64,000 nt of DNA from Gammaproteobacteria bacterium (GCA_021323735.1 JAJPKM010000044.1:1-64000), one strand, 5' to 3'. Positions 52,575-62,245 are shown, numbered from the stretch's first letter. The notes: generated by a model from the letters alone, not told the origin. Translations and numbers: made by a program.

Positions 52575-53732
52575 ATGGAACGTGATCAAGCCATACGATT
52601 GATGCAAGACCTGCTGCGACGCATGGTCGAGAAGAAGGGTTCGGATCTGTTCATCACGGCGGGATTCCCGCCGGCGATCAAGGTCGACGGTGAAATCAGA
52701 CCGCAATCCGACCGTTCATTGAGTCCGGAACAGAGCGCCGGCATGGTCCGCGCCATCATGAACGACCGGCAGACCAAGGAGTTCGACTCGACCAAGGAAT
52801 GCAATTTCGCGATTGCGCCGCCCGGCATCGGTCGCTTCCGCGTGAGCGCCTTCGTACAGCAGGGCTACACCGGCGCCGTGCTGCGAACCATCAATGCCAA
52901 GATTCCGAGCCTCGAGGAGTTGGAGCTGCCCCCGATATTGAAGGAGGTCGTGCTCTCCAAGCGCGGTTTCGTGATCCTGGTGGGCGGCACCGGCTCGGGT
53001 AAATCCACATCGCTCGCGGCGATGGTGGGTTACCGCAACGAGAAGACCCGCGGCCATATCGTGACCATCGAGGATCCGGTGGAGTACGTCCACGCCCATA
53101 AGGGCTGCGTGGTGACGCATCGCGAAGTCGGCGTCGATTGCGAGAGCTGGCATTTGGCGCTGAAGAACACTCTGCGCCAGGCACCGGACGTAATCCTCAT
53201 CGGCGAAATTCGCGACCGCGAAACCATGGAGTACGGCATTCAGTTCGCCGAGACGGGCCACTTGGTGCTCGCAACCTTGCACGCCAATAGCTCCAACCAG
53301 GCGCTCGATCGCATCATCAATTTCTTCCCCGAGGAGCGCCGCGAGCAGCTGCTGATGGATCTGTCGCTCAATATCCGCGCGCTCATTTCGCAGCGCCTGA
53401 TTCCGCGCGAGGCGGGGTCCGGACGCATCGCCGCCATGGAGATCATGCTGGCGTCACCGCTGATTTCCGACCTGATCTTCAAGGGCGACGTCACGAAGAT
53501 CAAGGACGTGATGGCGCGCTCCAATCGCCTGGGGATGAAGACCTTCGACCAGGCGTTGTTCGATCTGTACGAGGCGGGATTGATTTCCTACGAGGATGCC
53601 TTGCGCAATGCGGATTCGAAGAACGAGCTGCGTCTGCGGGTGAAGCTGGAAAGCAAGCGCGAAATGAAGAATCCGGAGGAGGGCGCTCAAGCGCTGCAGA
53701 TCGTCGAGGAAGAAGAAGGGCAGGTGTTCTAA
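52575..53732 (+). CDS. pilU: PilT-like ATPase PilU
   Basis: The 385-residue PilT paralog starts LMQDLLRRMVEKKGSDLFITAG. The Walker A is GGTGSGKST, Walker B VILIGEIRDRETM, His box TGHLVLATLHA. A charged C-terminal tail (KLESKREMKNPEEG...) exceeds PilT length, as in PilU. PilU supports PilT in forceful retraction. The AIRNLIRE motif of PilT is replaced by SPLISDLIFKGD. Confidence 0.93.
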   Translation: MERDQAIRLMQDLLRRMVEKKGSDLFITAGFPPAIKVDGEIRPQSDRSLSPEQSAGMVRAIMNDRQTKEFDSTKECNFAIAPPGIGRFRVSAFVQQGYTGAVLRTINAKIPSLEELELPPILKEVVLSKRGFVILVGGTGSGKSTSLAAMVGYRNEKTRGHIVTIEDPVEYVHAHKGCVVTHREVGVDCESWHLALKNTLRQAPDVILIGEIRDRETMEYGIQFAETGHLVLATLHANSSNQALDRIINFFPEERREQLLMDLSLNIRALISQRLIPREAGSGRIAAMEIMLASPLISDLIFKGDVTKIKDVMARSNRLGMKTFDQALFDLYEAGLISYEDALRNADSKNELRLRVKLESKREMKNPEEGAQALQIVEEEEGQVF

Positions 53733-53770
53733 GTGAGACGCCCGGATAGGCCTTCGAATAGGTTCCCAAC

Positions 53771-54859
53771 ATGAGCGTACCTGCCGATCAGCCGGCCCAG
53801 GTGATGAACACCAAGCCGCTGTTCAAACTGATGGTCGAAAAAAAGGCGTCGGACCTGTTCTTCACCTGCAACGCGCCGGTCAAGATCAAAATCGAAGGCA
53901 AGATTTTCCCCGTCAACAAGCAAATTTTGAGTCCTGAAACCGTACGCCAGTCGGCCTTGGGGTTGATGACGCAGGAGCAGATCGAACACTTCAACGAGGA
54001 ACTCGAGATAGATTTCGCGATCTCTGAAATCGGCCTCGGCCGCTTTCGTGTCAACGTGTTCTATCAGCGCGGCTATCCTGCCATGGTGCTGCGCTACATC
54101 ACGGCGGAAATGCCCAAGCTCGAGGATCTCGGCATGCCCGATATCTATAAAGAGCTGGTCATGCTCAAGCGCGGGCTCATCCTGATGGTCGGCGCCTCCG
54201 GCGCGGGCAAGTCGACAACCCTCGCAGCCATGATCAATTACCGCAATGAGACCTCATCCGATCATATATTGACCATTGAGGACCCAATCGAATTCCTGCA
54301 TACCAACAAGAAATCCATCGTGAATCAGCGCGAAGTTGGCCTGGATACCAAGACTTTTGCGCGCGCGCTGCGCAGCGCGGTGCGCGCGGCGCCCGACGTC
54401 GTACTGGTCGGCGAAATCCGCGACCGTGAGACCATGGAAGCGGCCATCGCGCTGGCCGGAACCGGCCACCTGTGCATCGCGACCCTGCACGCGAACAATT
54501 GCGCCGAAACCCTGGACCGCATCATCAACATGTTTCCACGCGATCAGCACAATCAGATTTTTCTGGACCTCTCGCAGTATCTTCGCGCCATCCTGTCCCA
54601 GCGCCTGGTGTTCGCCAAGAGCGGCACCCGCGTGGCGGCCTCCGAGGTCATGGTGAACACCCCGCATATCTCGGAACTGATCAAGAAGGGCGATGTGATC
54701 GGGGTGAAAGAGGCGATTCGCACCGGCACGGAACGCGGCATGTTGAGCTTCGACAGCGCGCTCTACAATCTGGTGCGTGAGGGCCGAATCGAGCTGGAGG
54801 AGGCATTGTCCAGTGCCGATTCGCGCACCAATCTCGAGGCGAAGATCAACTTCGGCTAG
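53771..54859 (+). CDS. Third PilT/PilU-family ATPase
   Basis: This 362-residue ATPase is closest in type to PilU but is a separate gene. It has the Walker A variant GASGAGKST, Walker B VVLVGEIRDRETM, His box TGHLCIATLHA, and HISELIKKGD where PilT has AIRNLIRE. All three ATPases share the N-terminal K..SDLFF or SDLFI block. A tandem of three retraction-type ATPases is more than the usual two. The role of this one is unknown. Confidence 0.9.
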   Translation: MSVPADQPAQVMNTKPLFKLMVEKKASDLFFTCNAPVKIKIEGKIFPVNKQILSPETVRQSALGLMTQEQIEHFNEELEIDFAISEIGLGRFRVNVFYQRGYPAMVLRYITAEMPKLEDLGMPDIYKELVMLKRGLILMVGASGAGKSTTLAAMINYRNETSSDHILTIEDPIEFLHTNKKSIVNQREVGLDTKTFARALRSAVRAAPDVVLVGEIRDRETMEAAIALAGTGHLCIATLHANNCAETLDRIINMFPRDQHNQIFLDLSQYLRAILSQRLVFAKSGTRVAASEVMVNTPHISELIKKGDVIGVKEAIRTGTERGMLSFDSALYNLVREGRIELEEALSSADSRTNLEAKINFG

Positions 54860-54888
54860 CCGCGCCTTTCATACTCGAGGCGACGGAC

Positions 54889-55917
54889 TTACGCGGCGCG
54901 GAATTCGCCCAAGGCCGCGCTGCGGCAGGAAACCAAATTGTTCTCGAACTCGCGACTGGAGATATCCCAGCCGGATTTGAGCGCGCGAGCGCGGCATGCC
55001 GCCGGGTCGACCTTGATCGCGCGCACCGCGGCGGCGGCGAGGTCGACGTCCAGCGCGCCGGTGACGCCGTCCTCGATGACATCGATGGGACCGGTGACCG
55101 GGTAGGCGGCGACGGGAACCCCGCAGGCCATGGCCTCCAGGTTGACGAGGCCAAAGGTATCGGTCCGGCTCGGGAACACCATCACATCCGCGGCCGCCAA
55201 GTGGCGTGCCAGGTTTTCGCCGAACTGATAGCCGGTAAAGACCGCATCCGGATACTGGCTCTGCAGCCGGGCGCGTTCCGGCCCGTCGCCGATGACGATT
55301 TTGCTGCCGTGCCAGGACATGCTCAAGAAAGCGTCGATGTTCTTCTCGACGGCGACGCGTCCCACGTAGGCGGCAATGGGCCGCGGCAGCTCCAGGAAGT
55401 GTTTGGGTCCGGGCTTGAACTTCTCGGTGTCCACGCCGCGCTGCCAGCAGGCCAGATTCCTGAAGCCCTGCGCCGCGAGTTCCATGCGCATCGACGCCGT
55501 GCTGACCATGCAGCGCACGCCTGCTCCGTGGAAGCGGCGCAGCGCGCCGTAGGAGACTTTCAGCGGGATGGGGAAACGGGCCCGTAAATACTGCGGAAAT
55601 TGCGTGTGGTACGACGTAGTGAAGCGCACGGCATGTTTGAGGCAGAAGCGCCGCGCGCTCAAACCCAAGGGGCCCTCGGTGGCGATGTGCAGCGCCTGCG
55701 GAGAAAATGCACCGATCTCTTTCTCGACTTTTCGATACGGAAACAGCGACAGCCGGATCTCAGGATAGGTGGGGCAGGCGACGCTGTGGAAATCCTGCGG
55801 CGTCAGCACTTTGACGTCGTGCCCGAAGCGGACCAGCCACTGTGCCGTTTGTGACAGGGTGCTGACCACACCGTTGGTTTGCGGAAACCACGCATCGGTG
55901 ACGATCATGATTCTCAT
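54889..55917 (-). CDS. Glycosyltransferase, GT4 type (MgtA-like)
   Basis: The product has 342 residues from ATG 55917. The N-terminal Rossmann domain begins MIVTDAWFPQTNGVVSTL, and the C-terminal one contains IGDGPERARL and the donor-site motif FPSRTDTFGLVNLEAMACGVPVAAYPV with the conserved Glu residues. It resembles alpha-mannosyltransferases that modify lipids or polysaccharides. Donor and acceptor are not known. Confidence 0.88.
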   Translation of the reverse strand: MRIMIVTDAWFPQTNGVVSTLSQTAQWLVRFGHDVKVLTPQDFHSVACPTYPEIRLSLFPYRKVEKEIGAFSPQALHIATEGPLGLSARRFCLKHAVRFTTSYHTQFPQYLRARFPIPLKVSYGALRRFHGAGVRCMVSTASMRMELAAQGFRNLACWQRGVDTEKFKPGPKHFLELPRPIAAYVGRVAVEKNIDAFLSMSWHGSKIVIGDGPERARLQSQYPDAVFTGYQFGENLARHLAAADVMVFPSRTDTFGLVNLEAMACGVPVAAYPVTGPIDVIEDGVTGALDVDLAAAAVRAIKVDPAACRARALKSGWDISSREFENNLVSCRSAALGEFRAA

Positions 55918-56058
55918 GAGGCGCCAGGATGGCATCCCAGAATGACGATAACATGACGCTGCTCACCATTTCGGGCCGCAAACCCTGCATGTCATCGGGT
56001 TGTAACGGAAATCCTATATTTGCTTCATGGGCATTCATTCATCCCTCAAGGAATCAAC

Positions 56059-56682
56059 ATGCAAAGCTTTTTGGCCGAACTCAAAATTCAGCGCTGGGAC
56101 GATCATCGCTACTATCACCACAGCCGCATCAACCAGTCCCTGCACCTGTTGAGTGCCATCAGCTTCATCATTGCGTACATCACGATGTTCTTCGATCCGG
56201 TGAAATCGGCGTTGATCGGCTGGCTGGTTTCCATGGTGAGCCGCCAGTCCGGCCACTTCTTCTTCGAGCCCAAGGGGTACGATCAGGTCAACCGCGCCAC
56301 GCACCAGCATAAGGAAGACATCAAAGTGGGCTACAACCTGCGCCGCAAGGTGATCCTACACGCCGTTTGGGCGCTGGTCCCGCTGGTGCTGTGGCTGGAC
56401 CCGACATTCTTTGGGATTTTCTCGGCGCACACGGGCGGCGCCGGCTTCGTGCGCCATGTGGGCGAGGTCTGGCTGGTCGTCGGCATCGGCGCGTTGATAT
56501 TCCGCACCGTGCAGCTGTTCTTCCTGAAGGGCGTGCAAACGGGCCTGGTGTGGGCGACGAAAATCCTCACCGATCCGTTCAACGATGCGCTGATTTACGC
56601 CAAGGCGCCGCTTTACTTGCTGCGGGGCGAGCTGATCGATCCCATGGGTGAAATCGCCGAACCGGAAGCCCATCGGGCCTGA
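56059..56682 (+). CDS. Mpo1-like (DUF962) membrane protein
   Basis: The product has 207 residues from ATG 56059, with GGA upstream. An HH...N...H pattern (YYHHSRINQSLHLL) and SGHFFFE recall the Mpo1/DUF962 family, whose yeast member is an iron-dependent dioxygenase of fatty-acid oxidation. Four hydrophobic helices are seen. Similarity is from memory and moderate. Its 3' end overlaps by about 70 bp the convergent aminotransferase gene. Confidence 0.65.
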   Translation: MQSFLAELKIQRWDDHRYYHHSRINQSLHLLSAISFIIAYITMFFDPVKSALIGWLVSMVSRQSGHFFFEPKGYDQVNRATHQHKEDIKVGYNLRRKVILHAVWALVPLVLWLDPTFFGIFSAHTGGAGFVRHVGEVWLVVGIGALIFRTVQLFFLKGVQTGLVWATKILTDPFNDALIYAKAPLYLLRGELIDPMGEIAEPEAHRA

Positions 56683-58388
56683 ATCATTTCCTTCAGCACG
56701 CGACGTTTGATGGCTTTGTTCGTGAGTTGTGCGTCAATCCACCACCAGCCGTCGCGCTGCATTTCCGTGGCCGCCGACACGATACGGTCGGCGACTGCGG
56801 TGAAGTCGTCCTCGGTGAAGTTCAAACTGAAGATCAGGCGCCCCGTACCCACCCAGCTCAAGGCCAGCCCGGCAGCGCGCAGGTAATATTGAAGCATCCA
56901 GTTGTAGCCCGACGCCTGCGGATAGTAGAGGGTCCAAATCGTCGACAGGTTGGCCACGCGCACGGGCAATTTCGCGGCCGCCAGCCTGTCGTTCAGCCGC
57001 TGCGCCCGCTCATTCCAGGTGTCGTCGAGGTTGCGGTACAACGCCCGCACCGGCTCGGAGTCGAGCTTGGCCAGAAATTCGTACATGGCACCCATGACGT
57101 AGGGATGGGAGTTGAAGGTGCCGCGGGCGAAACAAATATCCGCCGGGCGGTCGTCGCGAAATCTGCGCATCAATTCATGTTTGCCGCAAACCACTCCCAC
57201 GGGCAGTCCGCCGGCCACGGTCTTGCCGTAAGTCACCATGTCGGCGCGCACGCCGAAATATTCTTGGGCGCCGCGCAGACCCAGTCGAAAACCCAGGAAC
57301 ACCTCGTCGAATATCAATGCAATGCCGCGCTCCGTGCACACCGCCCGCAGTTCCGCGAGCCACTGCGCATAGGCATTGCGGTCGAAATGCGCCTTGCGGG
57401 CACTGTCGAGCAGGGTCGAATCTCCCGGCGCACCGGCGTTAGGGTGCAAGGCCTGCAGTGGGTTGACCAAGACGCAGGCGATGTCGCGCCGTGTGCGCAG
57501 CACCTTGAGCGCCGCCGGGTCCATGTCCTTCAGGGTGTAGGTTTCCCGCGCGGGGAGGGGGTTGCCCACGCCGGGTTGAACGTCGCCCCACCATCCGTGA
57601 TACGCACCGCAGAAGCGCACCAGGTGCGTGCGCTGGGTGTGATAGCGCGCCAGCCGGACCGCCTGCATGACGGCCTCCGTGCCCGACATATGGAAGGAAA
57701 CTTCGTCGAGGCCCGAGATCTCGAGCAGCCGCCGCACGTTGTGCGCGGTGACCGGGTGATAAGCACCCAGCACCGGTCCCAGGTCCCGCACTCTCTCGCT
57801 GCCGCGTTCGATGCAGTCCTTGTAAAAATCATAACCGAACACGTTGACGCCGTAGGAGCCTGTCAGGTCGTAGAAGCGGTTGCCGTCAAGGTCGGTGAGC
57901 ATCACCCCGCCCGAGGATTGAACGAACGATCCGGTTTTGAGATGGCGGCGCACATAACCGCTGAATTGGAAGGGAACGCGATAGCGCGAGGTGAATTCGA
58001 GGTCGGAAACTTGGCCGGTGAGTTCAGCGGTCTCGGCGACCGTCTTCTGGAAACGGTTCGCGAACAACGCCGCCAGCCGCATGAAGCCGGCGCGGCGGGC
58101 CGCAACGATGTGATCCGGCGCGGAATCGACGCCGAAGAACGCGGACTCGCCGTATTCGTAAAACGGCACCCAGGAGGCGAAGCGGCGCGACATGCGCGAA
58201 TGGCCCGCCAGCGACCGGTGCTTCGCCAGGGAAAGCTGCAGCCGCACGTATGCCTTGCGCAGCAGGAATGCCAGGGCAAGCCCGGCCAAAACATAGCCGA
58301 TCGCGGTAATGGTCGACTCCTCGTAGACGGCGCCAGCGCGGACTGTATTGCAGGCCAATGACAGTACGATGAATGCCAAATCGCTCAT
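56613..58388 (-). CDS. Membrane-anchored class III PLP aminotransferase
   Basis: The product has about 591 residues from ATG 58388. Two hydrophobic helices at the N-terminus (about 1-16 and 27-45) anchor a glutamate-1-semialdehyde aminomutase-like domain: FYDLTGSYGVNVFGYDFY, SGTEAVMQAVRLAR, LIFDEVFLGFRLG and the PLP-Lys region MVTYGKTVAGGLPVG. The N-terminal anchor and linker of about 110 residues are unusual. The start overlaps the divergent phosphatidylserine decarboxylase gene. The last residues are read from the antisense of the Mpo1-like gene. Confidence 0.85.
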   Translation of the reverse strand: MSDLAFIVLSLACNTVRAGAVYEESTITAIGYVLAGLALAFLLRKAYVRLQLSLAKHRSLAGHSRMSRRFASWVPFYEYGESAFFGVDSAPDHIVAARRAGFMRLAALFANRFQKTVAETAELTGQVSDLEFTSRYRVPFQFSGYVRRHLKTGSFVQSSGGVMLTDLDGNRFYDLTGSYGVNVFGYDFYKDCIERGSERVRDLGPVLGAYHPVTAHNVRRLLEISGLDEVSFHMSGTEAVMQAVRLARYHTQRTHLVRFCGAYHGWWGDVQPGVGNPLPARETYTLKDMDPAALKVLRTRRDIACVLVNPLQALHPNAGAPGDSTLLDSARKAHFDRNAYAQWLAELRAVCTERGIALIFDEVFLGFRLGLRGAQEYFGVRADMVTYGKTVAGGLPVGVVCGKHELMRRFRDDRPADICFARGTFNSHPYVMGAMYEFLAKLDSEPVRALYRNLDDTWNERAQRLNDRLAAAKLPVRVANLSTIWTLYYPQASGYNWMLQYYLRAAGLALSWVGTGRLIFSLNFTEDDFTAVADRIVSAATEMQRDGWWWIDAQLTNKAIKRRVLKEMIQARWASGSAISPMGSISSPRSK

Positions 58389-59232
58389 CGGCCGGCTGAC
58401 ACAGCAGGAGAACATCAACTTTCTGCTGACCAATCGTATTCCGCGGCGGCTGGTGACACGTTTCATGGGCTGGTGGAGCCGGATCGAGCATCCATGGGTC
58501 TGCAAGGGCAGCATCGCACTGTGGCGTTTATTCTCGGATCTTGACCTGGGCGAGGCCAAACATACGGAATTCAAAAGCCTGCACGATTGCTTCACGCGGG
58601 AGCTGAAGGCCGGAGCTCGCCCCATCGATATGCACCCCGCTCGACTCGTGAGTCCCTGCGATGGACTGGTCGGTGCCTGCGGCCCCATCACCCGAGGCCT
58701 GATGCTGCAGGCGAAGGGCTTTCCCTATTCGCTGACCGAGCTTTTGACGGATGCCGATTGGGCGCAGCACTACGAGGGCGGGCATTATGTGACGCTGCGG
58801 CTGACCTCCAGCATGTACCATCGATTCCATGCGCCCGCCGATTGCCGGGTCGAGCAAGTCAACTATATTTCCGGCGATACCTGGAACGTCAATCCGATCG
58901 CGCTGAAGCGCGTCCCCGGATTGTTTTGCAAGAACGAGCGGGCCGTGATCCGCTGCCGGATCGACTCAGGCGCCATATTGACGCTGGTGCCTGTGGCGGC
59001 CATCCTGGTCGCCAGCATTCGCCTTCGATTTCTGGATGTGCTCTTGCATCTGAAATATCGCGGTCCTCATGTGATCCCTTGCAATGCAATGCTGCAGCGC
59101 GGCGAGGAAATGGGGTGGTTCGAGCATGGCTCCACTATCATAGTGCTGGCCCCCCCGGGGCTTAAGCTGGCCGAGGGGGTATTCGAAGGGGCTGGTGTCC
59201 GGATGGGTCAACCCCTGATGCTGATCGGGTAG
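58369..59232 (+). CDS. psd: Phosphatidylserine decarboxylase
   Basis: The product has 287 residues from ATG 58369 (58348 is possible). It makes phosphatidylethanolamine. The proenzyme self-cleaves at the Gly-Ser of FEHGSTIIVLAP to form the pyruvoyl cofactor. YHRFHAPADCRVEQVNYISGD carries the conserved His. Its 5' end overlaps that of the divergent aminotransferase gene by about 20-40 bp. Confidence 0.93.
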   Translation: MNAKSLIGRLTQQENINFLLTNRIPRRLVTRFMGWWSRIEHPWVCKGSIALWRLFSDLDLGEAKHTEFKSLHDCFTRELKAGARPIDMHPARLVSPCDGLVGACGPITRGLMLQAKGFPYSLTELLTDADWAQHYEGGHYVTLRLTSSMYHRFHAPADCRVEQVNYISGDTWNVNPIALKRVPGLFCKNERAVIRCRIDSGAILTLVPVAAILVASIRLRFLDVLLHLKYRGPHVIPCNAMLQRGEEMGWFEHGSTIIVLAPPGLKLAEGVFEGAGVRMGQPLMLIG

Positions 59233-59284
59233 CGCAACTTTTGTCGGGCCGGGGTGTTTTGTTTCTAAACGAACACACATTCCA

Positions 59285-59851
59285 GTGCAAACGCAAATAA
59301 CGGCCGAGTTCACGACATTTATGCGTGCCTATCAGGACATGGTTTTCTCGACTGCCGCCCGCCTGGCGGGCAACGACACGCAGGCGGAGGACATTGCCCA
59401 GGAGGTATTCATCCGTGCCTATGAGCATTTCGCCGACTTGCGCACCAGCGGCACGGCAGGCGGCTGGCTCAAAACCGTGACCACCAACCTGACGCTCAAC
59501 TACCTGACCCGCTACCGCAAGCGCTTGCATCTGTTCTCGGAAATGCGCCCTGTCACCGAGGACGGCGATACCGAGGGGCCGGATTTGGACTGGGAAGTCC
59601 CGGACACCATACTCGCGGACTTGAGTGCCGAGCAGCGCTGCGCCATCGTCGATGCCGGGCTTTCGCAGCTGCCCGATCACCAACGGCTTCCCTTGGTGCT
59701 GTACCACTTCGAGGACCTGTCATACCAGGAAATTGCGGACAAACTTGATGTCTCGCTGACCAAGATCAAGACCGACATACGCCGCGCTCGCGCCGCTCTC
59801 TTGCTGCTGTTCAAGGACGGCGGCGGCGCGCGCGACACACTGGATAGCTGA
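59285..59851 (+). CDS. ECF sigma factor
   Basis: The 188-residue sigma-70 family protein has region 2 (MVFSTAARLAGNDTQAEDIAQEVFIRAYEHF) and region 4 (LPLVLYHFEDLSYQEIADKLDVSLTKIKTDIRRAR), without regions 1 and 3, so it is an extracytoplasmic-function sigma. Start GTG 59285. The gene after it (7-bp gap) encodes a membrane protein that could be its anti-sigma factor. Confidence 0.92.
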   Translation: MQTQITAEFTTFMRAYQDMVFSTAARLAGNDTQAEDIAQEVFIRAYEHFADLRTSGTAGGWLKTVTTNLTLNYLTRYRKRLHLFSEMRPVTEDGDTEGPDLDWEVPDTILADLSAEQRCAIVDAGLSQLPDHQRLPLVLYHFEDLSYQEIADKLDVSLTKIKTDIRRARAALLLLFKDGGGARDTLDS

Positions 59852-59858
59852 GAGCATC

Positions 59859-60362
59859 ATGGCCAAGTTCACCGATAACGATCAGAGATTCGAGCGAGCG
59901 GAGCAGGAACTCGAGCGAGCGACGAGCCAAGCGCTGCGGGGACTGCCGCTGCGCCGGGCGCCGAGCACGTTGGAGTCGCGTGTCCTCGGTGAATTGCAGC
60001 GCCGCGTGGCACTCCCCTGGTGGCGCGGCAGCTTCGTACACTGGCCGGTGGTGCCGCGCGTGGCCTTCGTCATGACCTGCATCGCGCTGGTTGCCGCGAC
60101 GATCCTAGGTGGCGTCTCCGCCTTCGTGGGAGTCCGGTCCTTGAATGAAATCGCAGCCCTGGCACTGTCCTGGGCGCACCCCTTCCTGGCGGTTCTGTCA
60201 TCGGCGGGCGGAGGCACGGCGCTCCTGGTGCACCTCATTCCGCCGCTGTGGCTGTACGCAGGCATGGCGCTCGGAGTCGTGCTGTACATGGCTTTGTTCG
60301 GGCTGGGTGCCGCGGCCTATCGCACGCTGTATTTGCGGCCTTCATCGGCAGGTGGTCTATGA
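59859..60362 (+). CDS. Membrane protein, putative anti-sigma factor
   Basis: The 167-residue protein starts with a charged cytoplasmic part of about 65 residues, then two hydrophobic helices (about 68-92 and 125-150). This layout and the position right after an ECF sigma gene suggest an anti-sigma factor. No zinc-finger HxxxCxxC motif is seen, so the type is uncertain. The next gene starts in its stop codon (ATGA). Confidence 0.7.
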   Translation: MAKFTDNDQRFERAEQELERATSQALRGLPLRRAPSTLESRVLGELQRRVALPWWRGSFVHWPVVPRVAFVMTCIALVAATILGGVSAFVGVRSLNEIAALALSWAHPFLAVLSSAGGGTALLVHLIPPLWLYAGMALGVVLYMALFGLGAAAYRTLYLRPSSAGGL

Positions 60363-62203
60363 ATATGTATCTCTGGCGCCGGCTAGGTCTCCCGTTGGCG
60401 CTGCTGTGTGCGGGCGCCGTGGTGGTTAATTCCGGCGTCGCGACATCCGGAGCCGCAACGCCTAAAACGCCGCCGCAGGCAACTGCAACAAGCGCCGCGA
60501 CGACAGGTGCTGCTTCGACGGCCACCACGGGCGATCACTCGGCAACGCCGGCCGCGGCCGACACCGGCGATTTCAACGATGAGCCGGATTCTGAAGGCCG
60601 CCAAGACCGGCATCACCGCTTCCGGCAGCGCCATCGCCATCATGCCGACGATCATGACAGCGACATCGTGAGCCTGGGGCACTCCAGCCATTTGCCGAGC
60701 GGCGAGAAAGCCGATTCGGTGGTATCGATTTTCGGCTCATCGACCAGTGACGGCGAGGCGGGAGACGTCGTTTCCGTCATCGGCAACACGCGGGTCACCG
60801 GTCCGGTCACCGACAGTGCCGTCGCGGTTCTCGGCAGCGTGTACATCGACAGCAAAGTCGACGGCGACGTGGTCGCCGTGCTGGGTAATGTAACGCTCGG
60901 GCCCGATGCGGAGGTCGGCGGCGACGCGGTCGCCGTGCTGGGTCAGGTGACCAAGGATCCCGCGGCGATCGTGCACGGTACCGTCGAGCGCATTCTGGAC
61001 GTCGGTGTCGGCGGTATCAGCGGCTTCGGCTGGCTCGATAGCTGGGTCACTCACTGTCTCTTTTATTTAAGGCCTTTGGCATTGGCTCCGGGGCTTGGTT
61101 GGGCTTGGACGTTGGCGCTCTGTCTTTTGGCGTTTTATGCCTGCCTTGCCTTGCTGTTCCGTTCGAGCGTCGAGCAATGCGTGCATACCCTCGAGAGCGA
61201 ACCCGGGCATACCGCGCTCGCAGCGTTGATTGCCATGCTGCTGACGCCGGTGCTCCTGATTCTGCTGTGTGTCACCGTGATCGGCATCGCCGCCGTGCCC
61301 TTCGTCGTCGGCGCACTGTTCTGCATGTCGCTGTTCGGCAAGGCGGTCGCGCTGGCTTGGCTCGGAGGCCGCGTTTCCGGCAGACGCCCAGGGCCGGCCG
61401 GCCACCCTGCCGTTGCCATTCTCATCGGCGGTGCACTCGCGCTGGTGCTGTACATCGTGCCGGTGGTCGGGTTCCTGGTCTACAAGCTTTTAGGCTTCTT
61501 CGGCTTTGGCGCGGTGGTCTATAGCTTGCTGCTGCACGCGCGCGCGCGCCGGGCCTTGAATGGAACGACTCCCTCCTCGGGCGGGTCGGGTGTGGGACCC
61601 CAATCCGCCGGGGCGGCTCCGGCAGGTTTCCGTCCCGTGGCCGCCACCATGGCAGGCGCGGGTTGGACGGCGAGTGCTCCGGCCGCCACCGCCCCGGGTG
61701 TCGCTGCGGTCGGGGCGGCGCCGGAATCGAGTGACGCCGGCGCGGTGCCGCCATTCGCTGCGCCGCCATCCTACGTGGCGCCCGGCTCCGCGCCATCTGC
61801 GGCCGTGCCGCCGCACATCACCGCGGAGATGCCGCGCGCCGGATTCTGGATACGCATGGCGGCATTGCTGCTGGATGTTTTATTGATTGGATTTCTCATG
61901 AGCCTGTTGCACCCCTTCGGCGATTTTCACCTACTGGCGCTGGCCATCTATGGGGCGGTGATGTGGAAACTGCGGGGTACCACGGTGGGCGGCATCGTGT
62001 GCGACTTGCACGTGGTGCGCCTGGACGGCCGGCCGGTGGATTGGGAGACGGCAATCGTGCGCGCGCTCGGCTGTTTCCTGTCGCTGTTCGTCGTGTTCCT
62101 AGGCTTTATCTGGATTGCCTTCGACGCCAATAATCAGGCATGGCACGACAAGATCGCCGGGACGGTGGTGGTGCGGGCCAAGCGAGTCGTGCCGCTGCGG
62201 TGA
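60359..62203 (+). CDS. RDD-domain membrane protein with bactofilin-like repeats
   Basis: The product has 614 residues from ATG 60359. After a signal or anchor and a Thr/Ala-rich, His-rich linker, short repeats (DSVVSIFG, DVVSVIGNT, SAVAVLGSV, DVVAVLGNV, DAVAVLGQV) form a beta-solenoid like polymer-forming proteins. Several hydrophobic helices follow (about 220-400), then a Pro/Ala-rich linker, and a C-terminal RDD membrane domain (AGFWIRMAALLLDVLLIGF ... AWHDKIAGTVVV). It is coupled to the putative anti-sigma gene, perhaps as an envelope sensor or output. Confidence 0.8.
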   Translation: MNMYLWRRLGLPLALLCAGAVVVNSGVATSGAATPKTPPQATATSAATTGAASTATTGDHSATPAAADTGDFNDEPDSEGRQDRHHRFRQRHRHHADDHDSDIVSLGHSSHLPSGEKADSVVSIFGSSTSDGEAGDVVSVIGNTRVTGPVTDSAVAVLGSVYIDSKVDGDVVAVLGNVTLGPDAEVGGDAVAVLGQVTKDPAAIVHGTVERILDVGVGGISGFGWLDSWVTHCLFYLRPLALAPGLGWAWTLALCLLAFYACLALLFRSSVEQCVHTLESEPGHTALAALIAMLLTPVLLILLCVTVIGIAAVPFVVGALFCMSLFGKAVALAWLGGRVSGRRPGPAGHPAVAILIGGALALVLYIVPVVGFLVYKLLGFFGFGAVVYSLLLHARARRALNGTTPSSGGSGVGPQSAGAAPAGFRPVAATMAGAGWTASAPAATAPGVAAVGAAPESSDAGAVPPFAAPPSYVAPGSAPSAAVPPHITAEMPRAGFWIRMAALLLDVLLIGFLMSLLHPFGDFHLLALAIYGAVMWKLRGTTVGGIVCDLHVVRLDGRPVDWETAIVRALGCFLSLFVVFLGFIWIAFDANNQAWHDKIAGTVVVRAKRVVPLR

Positions 62204-62245
62204 GCCTCGCGGCCGAATCGCCGGGAGGCGAAGCCGGCGCCTGGT

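Noticed and set aside
56727-58361. 544-codon ORF opposite the aminotransferase
   Set aside because: Antisense shadow. The minus strand has the full PLP enzyme motif set.
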